DNA of 64,000 bases from Gammaproteobacteria bacterium (lineage in GTDB: Bacteria > Pseudomonadota > Gammaproteobacteria > Thiohalomonadales > Thiohalomonadaceae): assembly GCA_003252455.1 (NCBI GenBank), contig QKED01000011.1, positions 124,001-188,000 of the forward strand, written 5' to 3'. Below are positions 17,874 through 26,072 of the stretch, piece after piece (the first letter of the stretch is position 1; each line of letters starts with the position of its first letter). Made by a program: the position numbers and the translations under genes. The notes beneath the pieces were generated by a model. The model was not told the origin of the DNA. It was given only the letters and a program-made list of their open reading frames with translations, and searched no databases.

Positions 17874-19573
17874 GGATCACCTCCCGTGTCCATGCCCCGG
17901 AAGATGGAGCAGCGCTGGAACACCTCCATGCTCGGTTCTACCTGCTTGTGGTGGCAGTACTTGGCGGTGAGTTTGGCCAGCCCCTTGATGTCACGCCCGC
18001 TCGCCTCGACGAAGGTCGCGGCCAGGGTGTCGAGCATGGCGGCATCGAGGTCGAGGCCGAACTGTTCGGCCATCACCGCCCAGATGCGCCTCCGGTCGTC
18101 GAGCCCCGGCGGGTGGTAGCGAATGAGGGCGATGCAGCGCGAGACGATCGCCTCGTCGATGTCGCCGACGCGGTTGGTGGTGAGAAAGAGCAGGCCGTTG
18201 AAGTATTCGAGCACACGCAGGAAGACGCCGACCACGGCGTTGGCGGCGATGTTGTCGTCGCGCCGCTTGATGTAGACGTCCGCCTCGTCGATCAGCATCA
18301 CCGCGCCCCAGCGCTGCGCGCGGGTGAGGGTGTTCTTCAGCGCCACCTCCATCTGCGCCACGTCGAGGCCGAGCTGACCGGAGTGGACGCGGTAGAGCGG
18401 GCGCTTGATGATCTCGGCGTAGACCTCGGCGGTGAGGGTCTTGCCGACCCCGGCGGGCCCGGCGCAGAGCACCGTGGTGCCGCCGGACTTGCCCTCGACG
18501 ATGTCGTCCATCAGCAGGTCCATCTCGGCGGTGAGGATGTCGATGAGGTCGGTCTGCTCCGGCGGCAGCACCAGCTTCTGCTTCAGCTCGGGCTGGTATT
18601 CGTAGGGGCGCATGTCGTCCACGTGCACCCAGAGGTGGTGGTGCAGCTCCAGGTGGAACATGAGGATGTAGGCGTGCACCGGCAGCTGGGTGAAGAGGCC
18701 GTCGGGCAGGTTCTCGGCGATGCGCTCCAGGGCCGCCTCGACCTTGTCGTCGTAGCTGCTGCTGCGCCCCGCCTTGCGCAGATATTTGGCGAGGAACTCG
18801 CCGGAGCTGTCGAGGGTGAGGTCGCGCTGCTCCAGCACCGCCTCGTCGTTGACCAGGCGTGCCCAGCCACCGCCCGAGGAGAGCACCACGCGCTCCTTGC
18901 GCGTCCAGTCGGTGCCGCGATGGGTGGCACTCGGGTCGTCGGCGTAGATGCCGGTGCCACGCCCGGAGAACTGACGGCTGTAGTCGGCGCGCCAAGCGAA
19001 GTAGCGCTCGGCGGCGCGGTCGTAGTCGGCGATCAGCGCCTCGGTCTCCTTCACGTAACCGGCGGCGGCGAAGATCTCCGGCAGGTTGCGCCCGAGGATG
19101 TCGCGTTCGCGGATGATCAGCGTGGAGGTGACCACCTTGCCCACCGAGTTGGCCTTGAGGTCGAGCAGGATGCGCCCCGCCTCCTCCTCGCCGGGCGGGG
19201 TGTAGTCGAGGCGCAGCACCAGATAGGGCAGCGGCTTGGCCGCCGCGTTGAGGCGAAAGAGCCAGCCGCGCTGCGCACCGCTGACCAGATACTCCGCCAG
19301 CAGCGGCAGCACCTGCTCCAGCTCCCCCTCCTCGAAGCGTCGCCCCTGGTCCGCCACCGCCGCCGTGAGGGTGGCGATCTGCGCCGCCCGCCCGGCCCAG
19401 TGTGGGCCGCGCTCCAGATAGTGCTGATGCAGGTAGTCGAGCTGCTCGGCGCTGAGGGTGGTGAAGGGGGTCTCGGCGCGGTTGCCGAACTTGAGCTGCT
19501 CGGCCAGGGGTTGCAGCTCTGGGTAGCGGGCCACCAGGGCCTCGACCTGGGGGCGTTCGATCTGGAGTTTCAT
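17870..19573 (-). CDS. AAA+ ATPase, first gene of a sigma-54-linked operon
   Basis: 567 aa. A long N-terminal region (1-340) has no recognised domain. The AAA+ core spans about 345-540: Walker A GPAGVGKT at 372-379, Walker B VMLIDEAD at 425-432, sensor 1 TTN at 465-467, arginine finger R479 in IVSRC, small helical lid after 490. The active-site set is complete, so it should hydrolyse ATP and may remodel or load a partner, as CbbQ/NorQ or ClpX-type AAA+ proteins do for metalloenzymes; this role is inference. Start ATG 19573 lies about 20 bases downstream of the start site predicted from the -24/-12 promoter. ATGA overlap with the next gene. Confidence 0.88.
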   Translation of the reverse strand: MKLQIERPQVEALVARYPELQPLAEQLKFGNRAETPFTTLSAEQLDYLHQHYLERGPHWAGRAAQIATLTAAVADQGRRFEEGELEQVLPLLAEYLVSGAQRGWLFRLNAAAKPLPYLVLRLDYTPPGEEEAGRILLDLKANSVGKVVTSTLIIRERDILGRNLPEIFAAAGYVKETEALIADYDRAAERYFAWRADYSRQFSGRGTGIYADDPSATHRGTDWTRKERVVLSSGGGWARLVNDEAVLEQRDLTLDSSGEFLAKYLRKAGRSSSYDDKVEAALERIAENLPDGLFTQLPVHAYILMFHLELHHHLWVHVDDMRPYEYQPELKQKLVLPPEQTDLIDILTAEMDLLMDDIVEGKSGGTTVLCAGPAGVGKTLTAEVYAEIIKRPLYRVHSGQLGLDVAQMEVALKNTLTRAQRWGAVMLIDEADVYIKRRDDNIAANAVVGVFLRVLEYFNGLLFLTTNRVGDIDEAIVSRCIALIRYHPPGLDDRRRIWAVMAEQFGLDLDAAMLDTLAATFVEASGRDIKGLAKLTAKYCHHKQVEPSMEVFQRCSIFRGMDTGGDP

Positions 19574-19605
19574 CGGGGGCTCTCTTGCGGCGACAGGGAG
19601 TCATA

Positions 19606-19621
19606 AGCAAGAGCGGTGCCA
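19606..19621 (-). promoter_or_regulatory. Sigma-54 (-24/-12) promoter for the AAA+/NifX/GST operon
   Basis: Read leftward, the site is TGGCACCGCTCTTGCT. It has GG and GC exactly 12 bases apart, and both elements (TGGCAC, TTGCT) match the RpoN consensus. It lies 33 bases before the AAA+ ATG. I saw no TGT-N10-ACA NifA site in the next ~100 bases upstream, so the activator is unknown. Confidence 0.75.
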
Positions 19622-19719
19622 CGCCTAAGTCATTGAAAGCCTAACCTCGATGAGGCAATCCCGACAATACAACTATGGCACGCTGGTAGGGCGGATAAGC
19701 GCAGCGTCATCCGCCGCTA

Positions 19720-20556
19720 TCACCGAGTCCCTCGGCACTTCGGATACTGACAACAGCCCCAAAACTCACTCCCCGCCCGCTCACCGCGACGCACCGTGCG
19801 CCTGACCATCGCCGAGCCACAATGCAGGCAACGCGGCGCGGCCACTTCCGGTGCAGATTCTGTTGGGGCCGGTTTGGTCACAGGTGGTCGGGCTGGCGCT
19901 TCCGGTGGCGGCGAAGGCCTGGACCGAGCCTTACGCTCACGCAGGTGGGCGACATGCTCACGGTGGGTACGCAGCGTCTCCGGTTTGTGTACCCTCTCCA
20001 GTGTTTTGACAATCGCCTGTTGCTCGGCAGCGCTGATAATCACCGTTTGGAACGCCTCGATATAGTCGGCGAGCGCCGCTAGCCGCAGCACATTACCCGG
20101 CAGCTCGGTCTTGAACTCGTTGTTCCCGACAAAGACCACGATGGAGTGGAGCTGGGTGGATGCCAGTTCGAGCAGTGTCTGCAACGTCTGGGTATGTTTG
20201 TAGTTCTGGTGCAGCGGGTTTTGGAAACGTTGGGTGTGGCGGTAGTACTTGCGTGTCCACTGCTTTTGGCGCGCACCACCGAAGATCCAGCCGCTCATGT
20301 TCTTGGTCTCGATGACGAAGAGGCCGTAGGGGGAGACCAGCAGGTGGTCGATCTGTGTGGTGCCGTCGGCGGTGGGTAGGGTCAGGTTGGTGAGCAGTCG
20401 GTAGTCGGGTCCGAGGTTACGCCGCAGATAGTGGTTGACTTTGCGCTCGCCGAGCCAACCGCGCACCACCGGGAGCGTGAGCAGCTGGGAGATGAGCACC
20501 AGCGGGATGAGCAGATAGAGGTAGTTGATGATGTCCAGGTAGGGGGCGAGGTGCAT
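19720..20556 (-). CDS. NERD-domain protein with C-terminal topoisomerase-type zinc finger
   Basis: 278 aa. N-terminal transmembrane helix (about 8-30), then a NERD nuclease-related domain at about 35-150 with WLGERKV, IDHLLVSPYGLFVIETKN (nuclease-like D/ETK core) and QNPLHQNYKH. A Pro-rich linker at about 205-235 leads to a single zinc ribbon CLHCGSAM ... CCQYPKCRG. NERD proteins are thought to process DNA or RNA; direct activity is often unproven. I start at the ATG at 20556, with AGGA seven bases upstream; an in-frame ATG at 20574 adds six residues. The first gene of an accessory patch next to an IS remnant. Confidence 0.82.
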   Translation of the reverse strand: MHLAPYLDIINYLYLLIPLVLISQLLTLPVVRGWLGERKVNHYLRRNLGPDYRLLTNLTLPTADGTTQIDHLLVSPYGLFVIETKNMSGWIFGGARQKQWTRKYYRHTQRFQNPLHQNYKHTQTLQTLLELASTQLHSIVVFVGNNEFKTELPGNVLRLAALADYIEAFQTVIISAAEQQAIVKTLERVHKPETLRTHREHVAHLRERKARSRPSPPPEAPARPPVTKPAPTESAPEVAAPRCLHCGSAMVRRTVRRGERAGSEFWGCCQYPKCRGTR

Positions 20557-20597
20557 GAGGCCGTCCTTTGGCATAGCTGGTGGTATGTGTCTCGGCG

Positions 20598-21107
20598 TTA
20601 GGGCTGAGAGTTGCGCCGCTCTAGGTATTCAGCCAGATAAGGCAAACCATAATCTTTCAGTGATTCAAGCAGTCGATCGGCAATTGGCTTACAGCGCTCT
20701 GCAGCGAGCTGGTCAGTGACACCCATGTGGTAGGGGCGTTCAAAGGGTATATCGGTATTCGCGCTTTGCCTCGGGTTCTCTAAGTGAATAGTCGAGATTA
20801 GAAAGAACTTCTCCCTAAGCACAGGCTCTGTGTTGAACTCATGAGTGGGCATTAGTAAGTAGGCTTTGTCGCTTCTATCCGGTAGCTCTTCGGATGCGCT
20901 CCATCCGACCAAGATCGAACAGTAGTCTCTCTGACTGGTTGGGCAAGGGTGGTAGATGATCCAAAGGCTTGTATTGCCACGGCGCGAGGTGAAAGCGACC
21001 TCGCCGGGGTAGAGGTCTCCTTTTCGCGTAGGCTTGAAGTTGTCGGCGAGGGCCGGTATCTCTTTGCTGAAGTAGCTGCGCAAGAATTTTCCATACTCTT
21101 TTTTCAT
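20598..21107 (-). CDS. Hypothetical protein, 169 aa, accessory patch
   Basis: No recognised family. Mixed alpha/beta, no signal peptide or membrane helix. Contains GEVAFTSRRGNTSLWIIYHP near 35-54 and ILVGWSAS near 66, with a long helical C-terminus. Base composition is clearly lower in GC than surrounding housekeeping genes, suggesting transfer. AAAGGGATACG precedes the ATG at 21107. It lies downstream of an IS3-family remnant and a gene tail and upstream of the NERD gene, all on the same strand. Confidence 0.65.
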   Translation of the reverse strand: MKKEYGKFLRSYFSKEIPALADNFKPTRKGDLYPGEVAFTSRRGNTSLWIIYHPCPTSQRDYCSILVGWSASEELPDRSDKAYLLMPTHEFNTEPVLREKFFLISTIHLENPRQSANTDIPFERPYHMGVTDQLAAERCKPIADRLLESLKDYGLPYLAEYLERRNSQP

Positions 21108-21125
21108 CGTATCCCTTTGGTCGTG

Positions 21126-21318
21126 TTACTCCCCCCCAACCACTAGCGGCTCCCGGCGCATATAGAGGTCATTGAGAAAGGTCTCGCCACTGGTGTGGTC
21201 GGAGATGCGTGCGGCGAGGTCGGCGATGTAGTGGCCGGGTTCGGCGGTGAGGCGCTTGGGTTCACCCTTGGGGGTGGTGTAGTTGCCGGAGCCGAGGGTC
21301 TCGGAGGTGATGCTGGTG
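21126..21318 (-). pseudogene. 3' tail of an unidentified gene, 5' part replaced by an IS3-family fragment
   Basis: About 62 codons of well-behaved protein sequence (SITSETLGSGNYTTPKGEPK ... ending REPLVVGGE) run into a stop at 21126. Upstream, at about 21318, the frame passes directly into transposase-derived sequence in a different frame, so the original start and N-terminus are gone. I do not recognise the parent gene. The join implies an insertion followed by deletion. Confidence 0.5.
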
Positions 21319-21506
21319 GTTGAAGCAGTCCACCCACGCCAGGGTGGCAAGTTCTACCGATTTCCGGGTTTTCCCACGGACCGCGCCGGTGGATCTCCTC
21401 CGCCTTGTACAGACCAATTCACTGCCCTCAGGGGAAAACTTGTTCGACGTGTTCATGGCTCCATTCTCCCTGTTAGTGGAGCCTCCGCGAAACTCGGGGC
21501 GATTCA
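21318..21506 (-). mobile_element. Internally deleted IS3-family (IS51-type) remnant
   Basis: Reading leftward, a terminal inverted-repeat-like end (21506-21475, starting TGAATCGCCCCGAGTTTCG) is followed by an orfA start, MNTSNKFSPE. The sequence then jumps within about 75 bases to an orfB tail-like segment, KSVELATLAWVDCFNH, which in intact elements lies near the end of the integrase-type transposase. About 1 kb is therefore missing and no second end is visible. It cannot encode a transposase. Fragments of this type are common scars in proteobacterial genomes. Confidence 0.7.
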
Positions 21507-21608
21507 ATCAACAGATCTAGATGCCCTGCCTACACACGCGCCACGCTGTCGCGTCGGATAGCGATATAGCCACGTTGATGCGGCCAGATACGGCACGCGA
21601 GGGCACGG

Positions 21609-22814
21609 TTAAGCCGGTACTTTGCAACCGAGTTGTGATGCAGCGAATTGCAGTCCCGACTTGTACACCTGGATCGCCGCCTCGCTCTCGCCCATGGTTT
21701 CGAGTAGCTGTGCCAGCTCACAGTGGGTACGCGGGAGGGGGTGGCGGCTCAATGAGGCCTCGAAGAAGCTGCGTGCCTTGCCCCACAGCTTGGCACGGGC
21801 GGCCAGGCGTGCGCAGACAAGGAGTAGTTCGGGGTGGTGCGGGTTCTGTTTGAGCCACTCCTCGGCATGCGCCAGTGGCTGGGTCGCCGGGGCCAGTTCC
21901 AGGTGGCCGTAGAGCTCTAACAGGGGGGGCGAAAGCGACTCCGCCAGGGCCGCGTGGAGCCGCTTTTCGGCCTCGGTGTGGTGGCCGAGGGCCATCAGGC
22001 GACTGACAAAGATTGCCAGTACCTCGGGTTTGGTGTGGAGCGTCTTCGGGATGGCGGCCCAGGCCTTGCGAAGCCCGTCCTCGTCACCACTGTCGGCCGC
22101 ATGACGCAGTCCTTCGATGTGTAACTGTTGTTCCAGGGTGAGCAGGCGTGCCTCCTCCAAGACCTGTTGGCGGCGTAGCTCGGGGAGCAACAGACGCAGG
22201 TCATCCCAACTCTGGAGACGGATGTAGAGCTTGTGCAATAGGTAGAGCACATGGCCATGTTTCGGTGCACTGTGATGCAGCTCGCGCAGCGTGGCGAGGG
22301 CCGATTCGTACTCCCCGGCGGAGAGTTGGATGTCTGCCTGGGTCAGACCGACCGCGAGCTTGGCGTCCGGGGTGCTGAGGTAGGCCTCGGCCAAATACTG
22401 GTCGCGTTGCTCACCATGCCCGAGTTTCTGTGCCGCGCGGGCGGCACCTAGGTAGTTGATGAGTGGGGTGTCGGAGTGGTCGGCGAGTCTGATCAGGTCC
22501 TGTTCCGCCTCTTTCCAGTGTCCCTCGGCCAGGGCGATTAGCCCCTTCTGCGTCAGCTGGCAGGCGCGCCGATTGAGGGTACGGTTGTGCCAGTGTTGCC
22601 AGATGGAAGGGATGCTGAAAAAGCCGCTCAGGGTGCGTACCACCACATAGAAGACGAGATAAAGCAATAGCCAGAAGAGCAGCAGGACAAAGAGGCTGCT
22701 CTCCGCACTCCAGCGTCCGTGACTGATGTAGACGTAACCGGGGTCTTTCAGCGCCGCCAGCCCGAGCATGGTGGTACCGAGTAGCATCAGCAGGAGAAAA
22801 GTGAGGATCCTCAT
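21609..22814 (-). CDS. hemY: HemY, membrane TPR protein of heme biosynthesis operon
   Basis: 401 aa. Two N-terminal membrane helices (about 3-20 and 40-62) with the HemY signature DPGYVYISHGRW near 24 and WQHWHNRT near 73. The cytoplasmic part is a series of TPR-like helical pairs (about 85-390). This is the gammaproteobacterial HemY, not the oxygen-dependent protoporphyrinogen oxidase of the same name. Its exact role in heme synthesis or porphyrin handling is unsettled. Four-base ATGA overlap with hemX. The gene ends about 100 bases from the IS3 remnant but its C-terminus looks complete. Confidence 0.93.
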   Translation of the reverse strand: MRILTFLLLMLLGTTMLGLAALKDPGYVYISHGRWSAESSLFVLLLFWLLLYLVFYVVVRTLSGFFSIPSIWQHWHNRTLNRRACQLTQKGLIALAEGHWKEAEQDLIRLADHSDTPLINYLGAARAAQKLGHGEQRDQYLAEAYLSTPDAKLAVGLTQADIQLSAGEYESALATLRELHHSAPKHGHVLYLLHKLYIRLQSWDDLRLLLPELRRQQVLEEARLLTLEQQLHIEGLRHAADSGDEDGLRKAWAAIPKTLHTKPEVLAIFVSRLMALGHHTEAEKRLHAALAESLSPPLLELYGHLELAPATQPLAHAEEWLKQNPHHPELLLVCARLAARAKLWGKARSFFEASLSRHPLPRTHCELAQLLETMGESEAAIQVYKSGLQFAASQLGCKVPA

Positions 22815-24100
22815 GGCCGCACCCCATCCGCCTCGGGCTGGGCGGGCGCCTCGGGCTGGGTGAGGGCGGGCCGGTTCTCCTGTGCGATCCCCTCGACGGG
22901 GGGCTGCGCCACCTCAGCCCCGGGGGCTGGGGTGACCTGTGGGGGGGGCTCTCGCGCCGGCTCCTGTGACGATTGAGGCGGCTCGTCTTGCACGGGTGCC
23001 TCCATTGCAGGTGTCGCAGCAGAAGGGTCCTCTGGTGGGGCGGGCCGGGGTAACGGCTCGTCACCCTGCGCCAATGCCTCGCTACGCAGACGCTGTAGGG
23101 TCGTGAGCGGGGCCGATAGGTCGGGCATCGGTGGGTCGATCTCCAGCGTCAGCAGCTGTTTGAGGCGGCGCTGTAGGTTTTGTGTCGCCATCTGCTCCCC
23201 ATCGAACTCGGCATCGAGTCGTTGCAGGGCGTCTCCCAGTTGGGCCAGATAGAGATTGGCATTGCGTTCGATGGCGGCCAGTCGCGCGCCCTCTAGCAAC
23301 AGGCGCAGCTCGTGGTGCAACAGGCGGCGGCTCTCCGGGGGTAAGGGGGTTACCCCAGAGGGGTAGCGTCGTACCTCCACCAGATGGTCGAGGAGTGCGG
23401 AGAAGCGTTGTTTGAGCCCCTCGAAGCCCTCTGCATCGGCGTCGGTGCCAGGGAGGGGGGAGTGGTCGAGCAGGGAGGCCGGGGTGTAGCGTGGGCGCAG
23501 GGGCAGGGTGTCGACCCCGTCGATCAGTTCGCCGATCGCCTCGGCCAGACGACGTGGGTCCACCGGCTCCAGCACCGCCAATTGGGCCAGGGCCTGGGCG
23601 ATACGGTCGCGTACCGGGGCGTAGCGTGCCGGGACACTGAGCAGACGCAGGTCGGCGGCGTGTAGCGCCGCCTCCGCCCCACCGAGGTCGTGGGCCAGTT
23701 GCAGCCGGTGGGTGGCGATGCGAAGCAGATACTCCGCCTCCGCCAGGGCGAGGCTGCTCACCTGCTCGGGGGTGAGGCGGCGCAGTGCCGCCAGTTCGGC
23801 CTCGACGCGTCCCAGGGCGGCGAGGCGTGCGGCTTGTTGCTGCTGTTCGCCCTCAAACTGCTGGTGCAATACCTGAAGTTGTCGCACGCCCTGTTCGAGT
23901 TCAGCCAGGCGTGCATCGACTCTATTTAGTGCGCTCTGCTGCCCGTCTGTGACCGGTAGTGCTGCCCGGCTCGGCATCTGCGTCCAGAGCCAGTAACCCC
24001 CAGCGGCACAGCCGAGCGAGAGGGTCAGGGCCAGGACGCCAAGCAGTGGGCCAGGGCCAGACGCGGTGATCTGTTCAGGCGTGGGTGTCGGTTCGTGCAT
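22811..24100 (-). CDS. hemX: HemX, uroporphyrinogen-III C-methyltransferase-like membrane protein
   Basis: 429 aa. One N-terminal membrane helix at about 18-40, a coiled coil at about 50-105 (VDARLAELEQGVRQLQVLHQ), a helical domain with EAEYLLRIATHRLQLAHD near 135 that is the HemX signature, and a Pro/Glu-rich tail (about 340-429). It is often annotated as a methyltransferase but has no SAM-binding motif, so enzymatic function is doubtful. GGGGAG precedes ATG 24100, which lies inside the hemD 3' end. Fits the hemC-hemD-hemX-hemY operon. Confidence 0.92.
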   Translation of the reverse strand: MHEPTPTPEQITASGPGPLLGVLALTLSLGCAAGGYWLWTQMPSRAALPVTDGQQSALNRVDARLAELEQGVRQLQVLHQQFEGEQQQQAARLAALGRVEAELAALRRLTPEQVSSLALAEAEYLLRIATHRLQLAHDLGGAEAALHAADLRLLSVPARYAPVRDRIAQALAQLAVLEPVDPRRLAEAIGELIDGVDTLPLRPRYTPASLLDHSPLPGTDADAEGFEGLKQRFSALLDHLVEVRRYPSGVTPLPPESRRLLHHELRLLLEGARLAAIERNANLYLAQLGDALQRLDAEFDGEQMATQNLQRRLKQLLTLEIDPPMPDLSAPLTTLQRLRSEALAQGDEPLPRPAPPEDPSAATPAMEAPVQDEPPQSSQEPAREPPPQVTPAPGAEVAQPPVEGIAQENRPALTQPEAPAQPEADGVRP

Positions 24101-24893
24101 CTTCCATCTCCCCTCTCCAGGCGCACAGGCGGTCCACGACCCCCGCATCACTCGCCTCCTCTACCAGCAGCAGGGGGGCGGTGAAGCCAAGGCGCAGAGC
24201 CTCGTCACGGGTGCGTGGGCTGAACAGCAGCAGTGGCGTAGCGCGTAGCCACCCCTGGGCCGAATGCGGCAACAGGGCGATTAGGTTGTGCAGCGCCTCG
24301 CCACTGGTCAAGCTGATGATATCGACCCCGTTGGCGCCTTGCCAGCGTGCCACGGTCGCGGTGTTCGGGGGGGGAGGGGGTGTGCGCCGATAGAGTTCGA
24401 CATACTCCACCTCGGCACCGCGTATGCGGAGTGTCTCGGCCAACAGCTCTCGTCCCCCCTCACCGCGCAGGATGAGGACACGTGTGCCCTGCACGGTGTG
24501 AAACTCGGGGGTGGCGAGCAGCCCCTCGCTGTCGAAGCCGAGGCTCGGCACCAGGTCAGCCCCCCGCCCAAAGGCGCTCTGCACGGCGCGTTCACTGCCC
24601 TTGCCGACACAGGCGATGCGACAGGTGGCGGGGAGGGGGAGACCCAGCTCGTCGAGGCGCTCGGCACAGAGGCGGGCGGCATTGGGGCTGACGAAGACCA
24701 GCCAGCGATAGCCGGCGAGGGCGCGCAGGCGCTGGTCACGCCCCTGCGGGTCGCTGGGTGGTTCGATGGTGAGCAGGGGGTAGTGAATGGGGTGCGCGCC
24801 CAAGGCCTCCAGTTGGGCACAGAGGGCGGCGGCCTGACCGGCGGGGCGCGTCACCAGCACCCCGAGCCCGGCCAGTGGTTCAGGCCTTGGCAT
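24075..24893 (-). CDS. hemD: Uroporphyrinogen-III synthase
   Basis: 272 aa. Bilobed HemD fold: [12 protein letters not shown] near 9, [11 protein letters not shown] near 68, [10 protein letters not shown] near 97, [13 protein letters not shown] near 140, [14 protein letters not shown] near 190, [14 protein letters not shown] near 225. It cyclises hydroxymethylbilane with inversion of ring D. The family is weakly conserved, so position after hemC adds weight. The start at ATG 24893 overlaps hemC by 14 bases; an upstream in-frame start would run deeper into hemC. Confidence 0.93.
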   Translation of the reverse strand: MPRPEPLAGLGVLVTRPAGQAAALCAQLEALGAHPIHYPLLTIEPPSDPQGRDQRLRALAGYRWLVFVSPNAARLCAERLDELGLPLPATCRIACVGKGSERAVQSAFGRGADLVPSLGFDSEGLLATPEFHTVQGTRVLILRGEGGRELLAETLRIRGAEVEYVELYRRTPPPPPNTATVARWQGANGVDIISLTSGEALHNLIALLPHSAQGWLRATPLLLFSPRTRDEALRLGFTAPLLLVEEASDAGVVDRLCAWRGEMEDARTDTHA

Positions 24894-25812
24894 ACAGTGC
24901 CTTGAGGATCTCCCCGGCACCGCGTGAGAGCAGGTCCTCGGCTAATACCTTGCCCAGCTCCTCGGCCTCCTCGGGGCGGCCACTGATGGAGCCGTGGATC
25001 ACCTCGGAGCCATCCTCGCGCGCCACCAGACCGTGCAGCACGATGACGCCGTGGTCCAGCTCGGCATACCCGGCGATGGGCACCTGACAGCCCCCTTCGA
25101 GGCGGCGGTTCATGGCGCGCTCGGCGCGTACGCGGATGGCGGTGTCTCTGTGGTTGAGCGGGGCGAGCAGGGCATTCACCTCGGCGTCGTCGCTACGGCA
25201 CTCGATGCCCACGGCGCCCTGGCCCACGGCGGGCATGCTGGCGGTGACGTCGATAAGCTCGCGGATGCGCTCTTCGAGCTTGAGACGCTTGAGACCGGCC
25301 CCGGCGAGGATGATGGCGTCGTACTCGCCGTCGTCGAGCTTACGCAGGCGGGTCTGCACGTTGCCGCGCAGGAACTTGATCTGCAGGTCGGGGCGGCGCG
25401 CCAGCAGCTGGGCCTGACGGCGCAGGCTGGAGGTGCCCACCACCGCCCCCTGGGGCAGGGCGTCGAGGTTGGCGTAGGTGTTGGAGACGAAGGCGTCGCG
25501 CGGGTCTTCGCGTTCGCAGATCACCGCCAGATGCAGCCCCTCGGGCAGCTCCATCGGCACATCCTTCATGGAGTGCACTGCGATGTCCGCCTCACCGCGC
25601 AGCATCCCCTCTTCTAGCTCTTTCACGAACAGCCCTTTGCCGCCGATCTTGGCCAGCGGGGTGTCGAGGATCTTGTCGCCCTGGGACTTCATCTTGATCA
25701 GCTCCACCTCCAGACCGGGGTGGATGGTGCGCAGTAGGTCGGCGACATAGTCGGCCTGCCACAGGGCCAGGAGACTGTCGCGGGTGGCGATGCGGATCAG
25801 CTTTTTGCTCAT
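24880..25812 (-). CDS. hemC: Porphobilinogen deaminase (hydroxymethylbilane synthase)
   Basis: 310 aa. [20 protein letters not shown] at the start, [12 protein letters not shown] near 57, HSMKDVP with catalytic Asp near 84, [10 protein letters not shown] near 127, and the dipyrromethane-cofactor cysteine in GGCQVPI near 243. It polymerises four porphobilinogen units. First gene of the heme operon. AAGGAA lies upstream of the ATG with a slightly long spacer; the promoter should be in 25813-25910. Confidence 0.97.
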   Translation of the reverse strand: MSKKLIRIATRDSLLALWQADYVADLLRTIHPGLEVELIKMKSQGDKILDTPLAKIGGKGLFVKELEEGMLRGEADIAVHSMKDVPMELPEGLHLAVICEREDPRDAFVSNTYANLDALPQGAVVGTSSLRRQAQLLARRPDLQIKFLRGNVQTRLRKLDDGEYDAIILAGAGLKRLKLEERIRELIDVTASMPAVGQGAVGIECRSDDAEVNALLAPLNHRDTAIRVRAERAMNRRLEGGCQVPIAGYAELDHGVIVLHGLVAREDGSEVIHGSISGRPEEAEELGKVLAEDLLSRGAGEILKALYAKA

Positions 25813-25911
25813 CGGGGCGGGGTTCCTTTCGGGCTAAAGACAATCGGGTATGCTAACCGCTCGGCGTGGTGATTGCACTCTGCGCAAGGTGCTGTGGAGG
25901 GTGACCGAAGG

Positions 25912-26056
25912 CTTTTTGCCACGGAGGCACGGAGGACACAGAGAAGTGTGAGTGGGCATTCGTGGTAACCCTAGTGTGCGGTACACGCTTCTCTGCGGAT
26001 CACATGATCCAACGACTGATAGCCCTCCGTGTTCTCTGTGTCTGCGTGGCTAAGAG
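25912..26056. repeat. Large imperfect inverted repeat (CACGGAGG-type palindromic element)
   Basis: The left arm at about 25914-25946 (GCCACGGAGGCACGGAGGAC...) and right arm at about 26023-26053 (CCCTCCGTGTTCTCTGTGTC...) are imperfect inverted copies built from the internally repeating unit GCCACGNAGNCACNGAG. The centre is non-repetitive. Related GCCACGRAG/CACRGAG repeats are seen widely in environmental bacterial genomes as small palindromic elements. No coding potential. It lies between hemC and the waaF end, and could act as a bidirectional transcript end or be a relic of a small mobile element. Confidence 0.6.
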
Positions 26057-26072
26057 CTACAGCGCAGGGCGC

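Noticed and set aside
17948-19606. 552-aa open frame on the plus strand
   Set aside because: It is the antisense shadow of the AAA+ gene. The minus-strand product has intact Walker and sensor motifs, whereas this frame is Val/Gly/Asp-rich with no domain pattern.
19622-19720. NifA upstream activator site for the AAA+ operon
   Set aside because: No TGT-N10-ACA palindrome is visible in this stretch; the sigma-54 activator is left unassigned.
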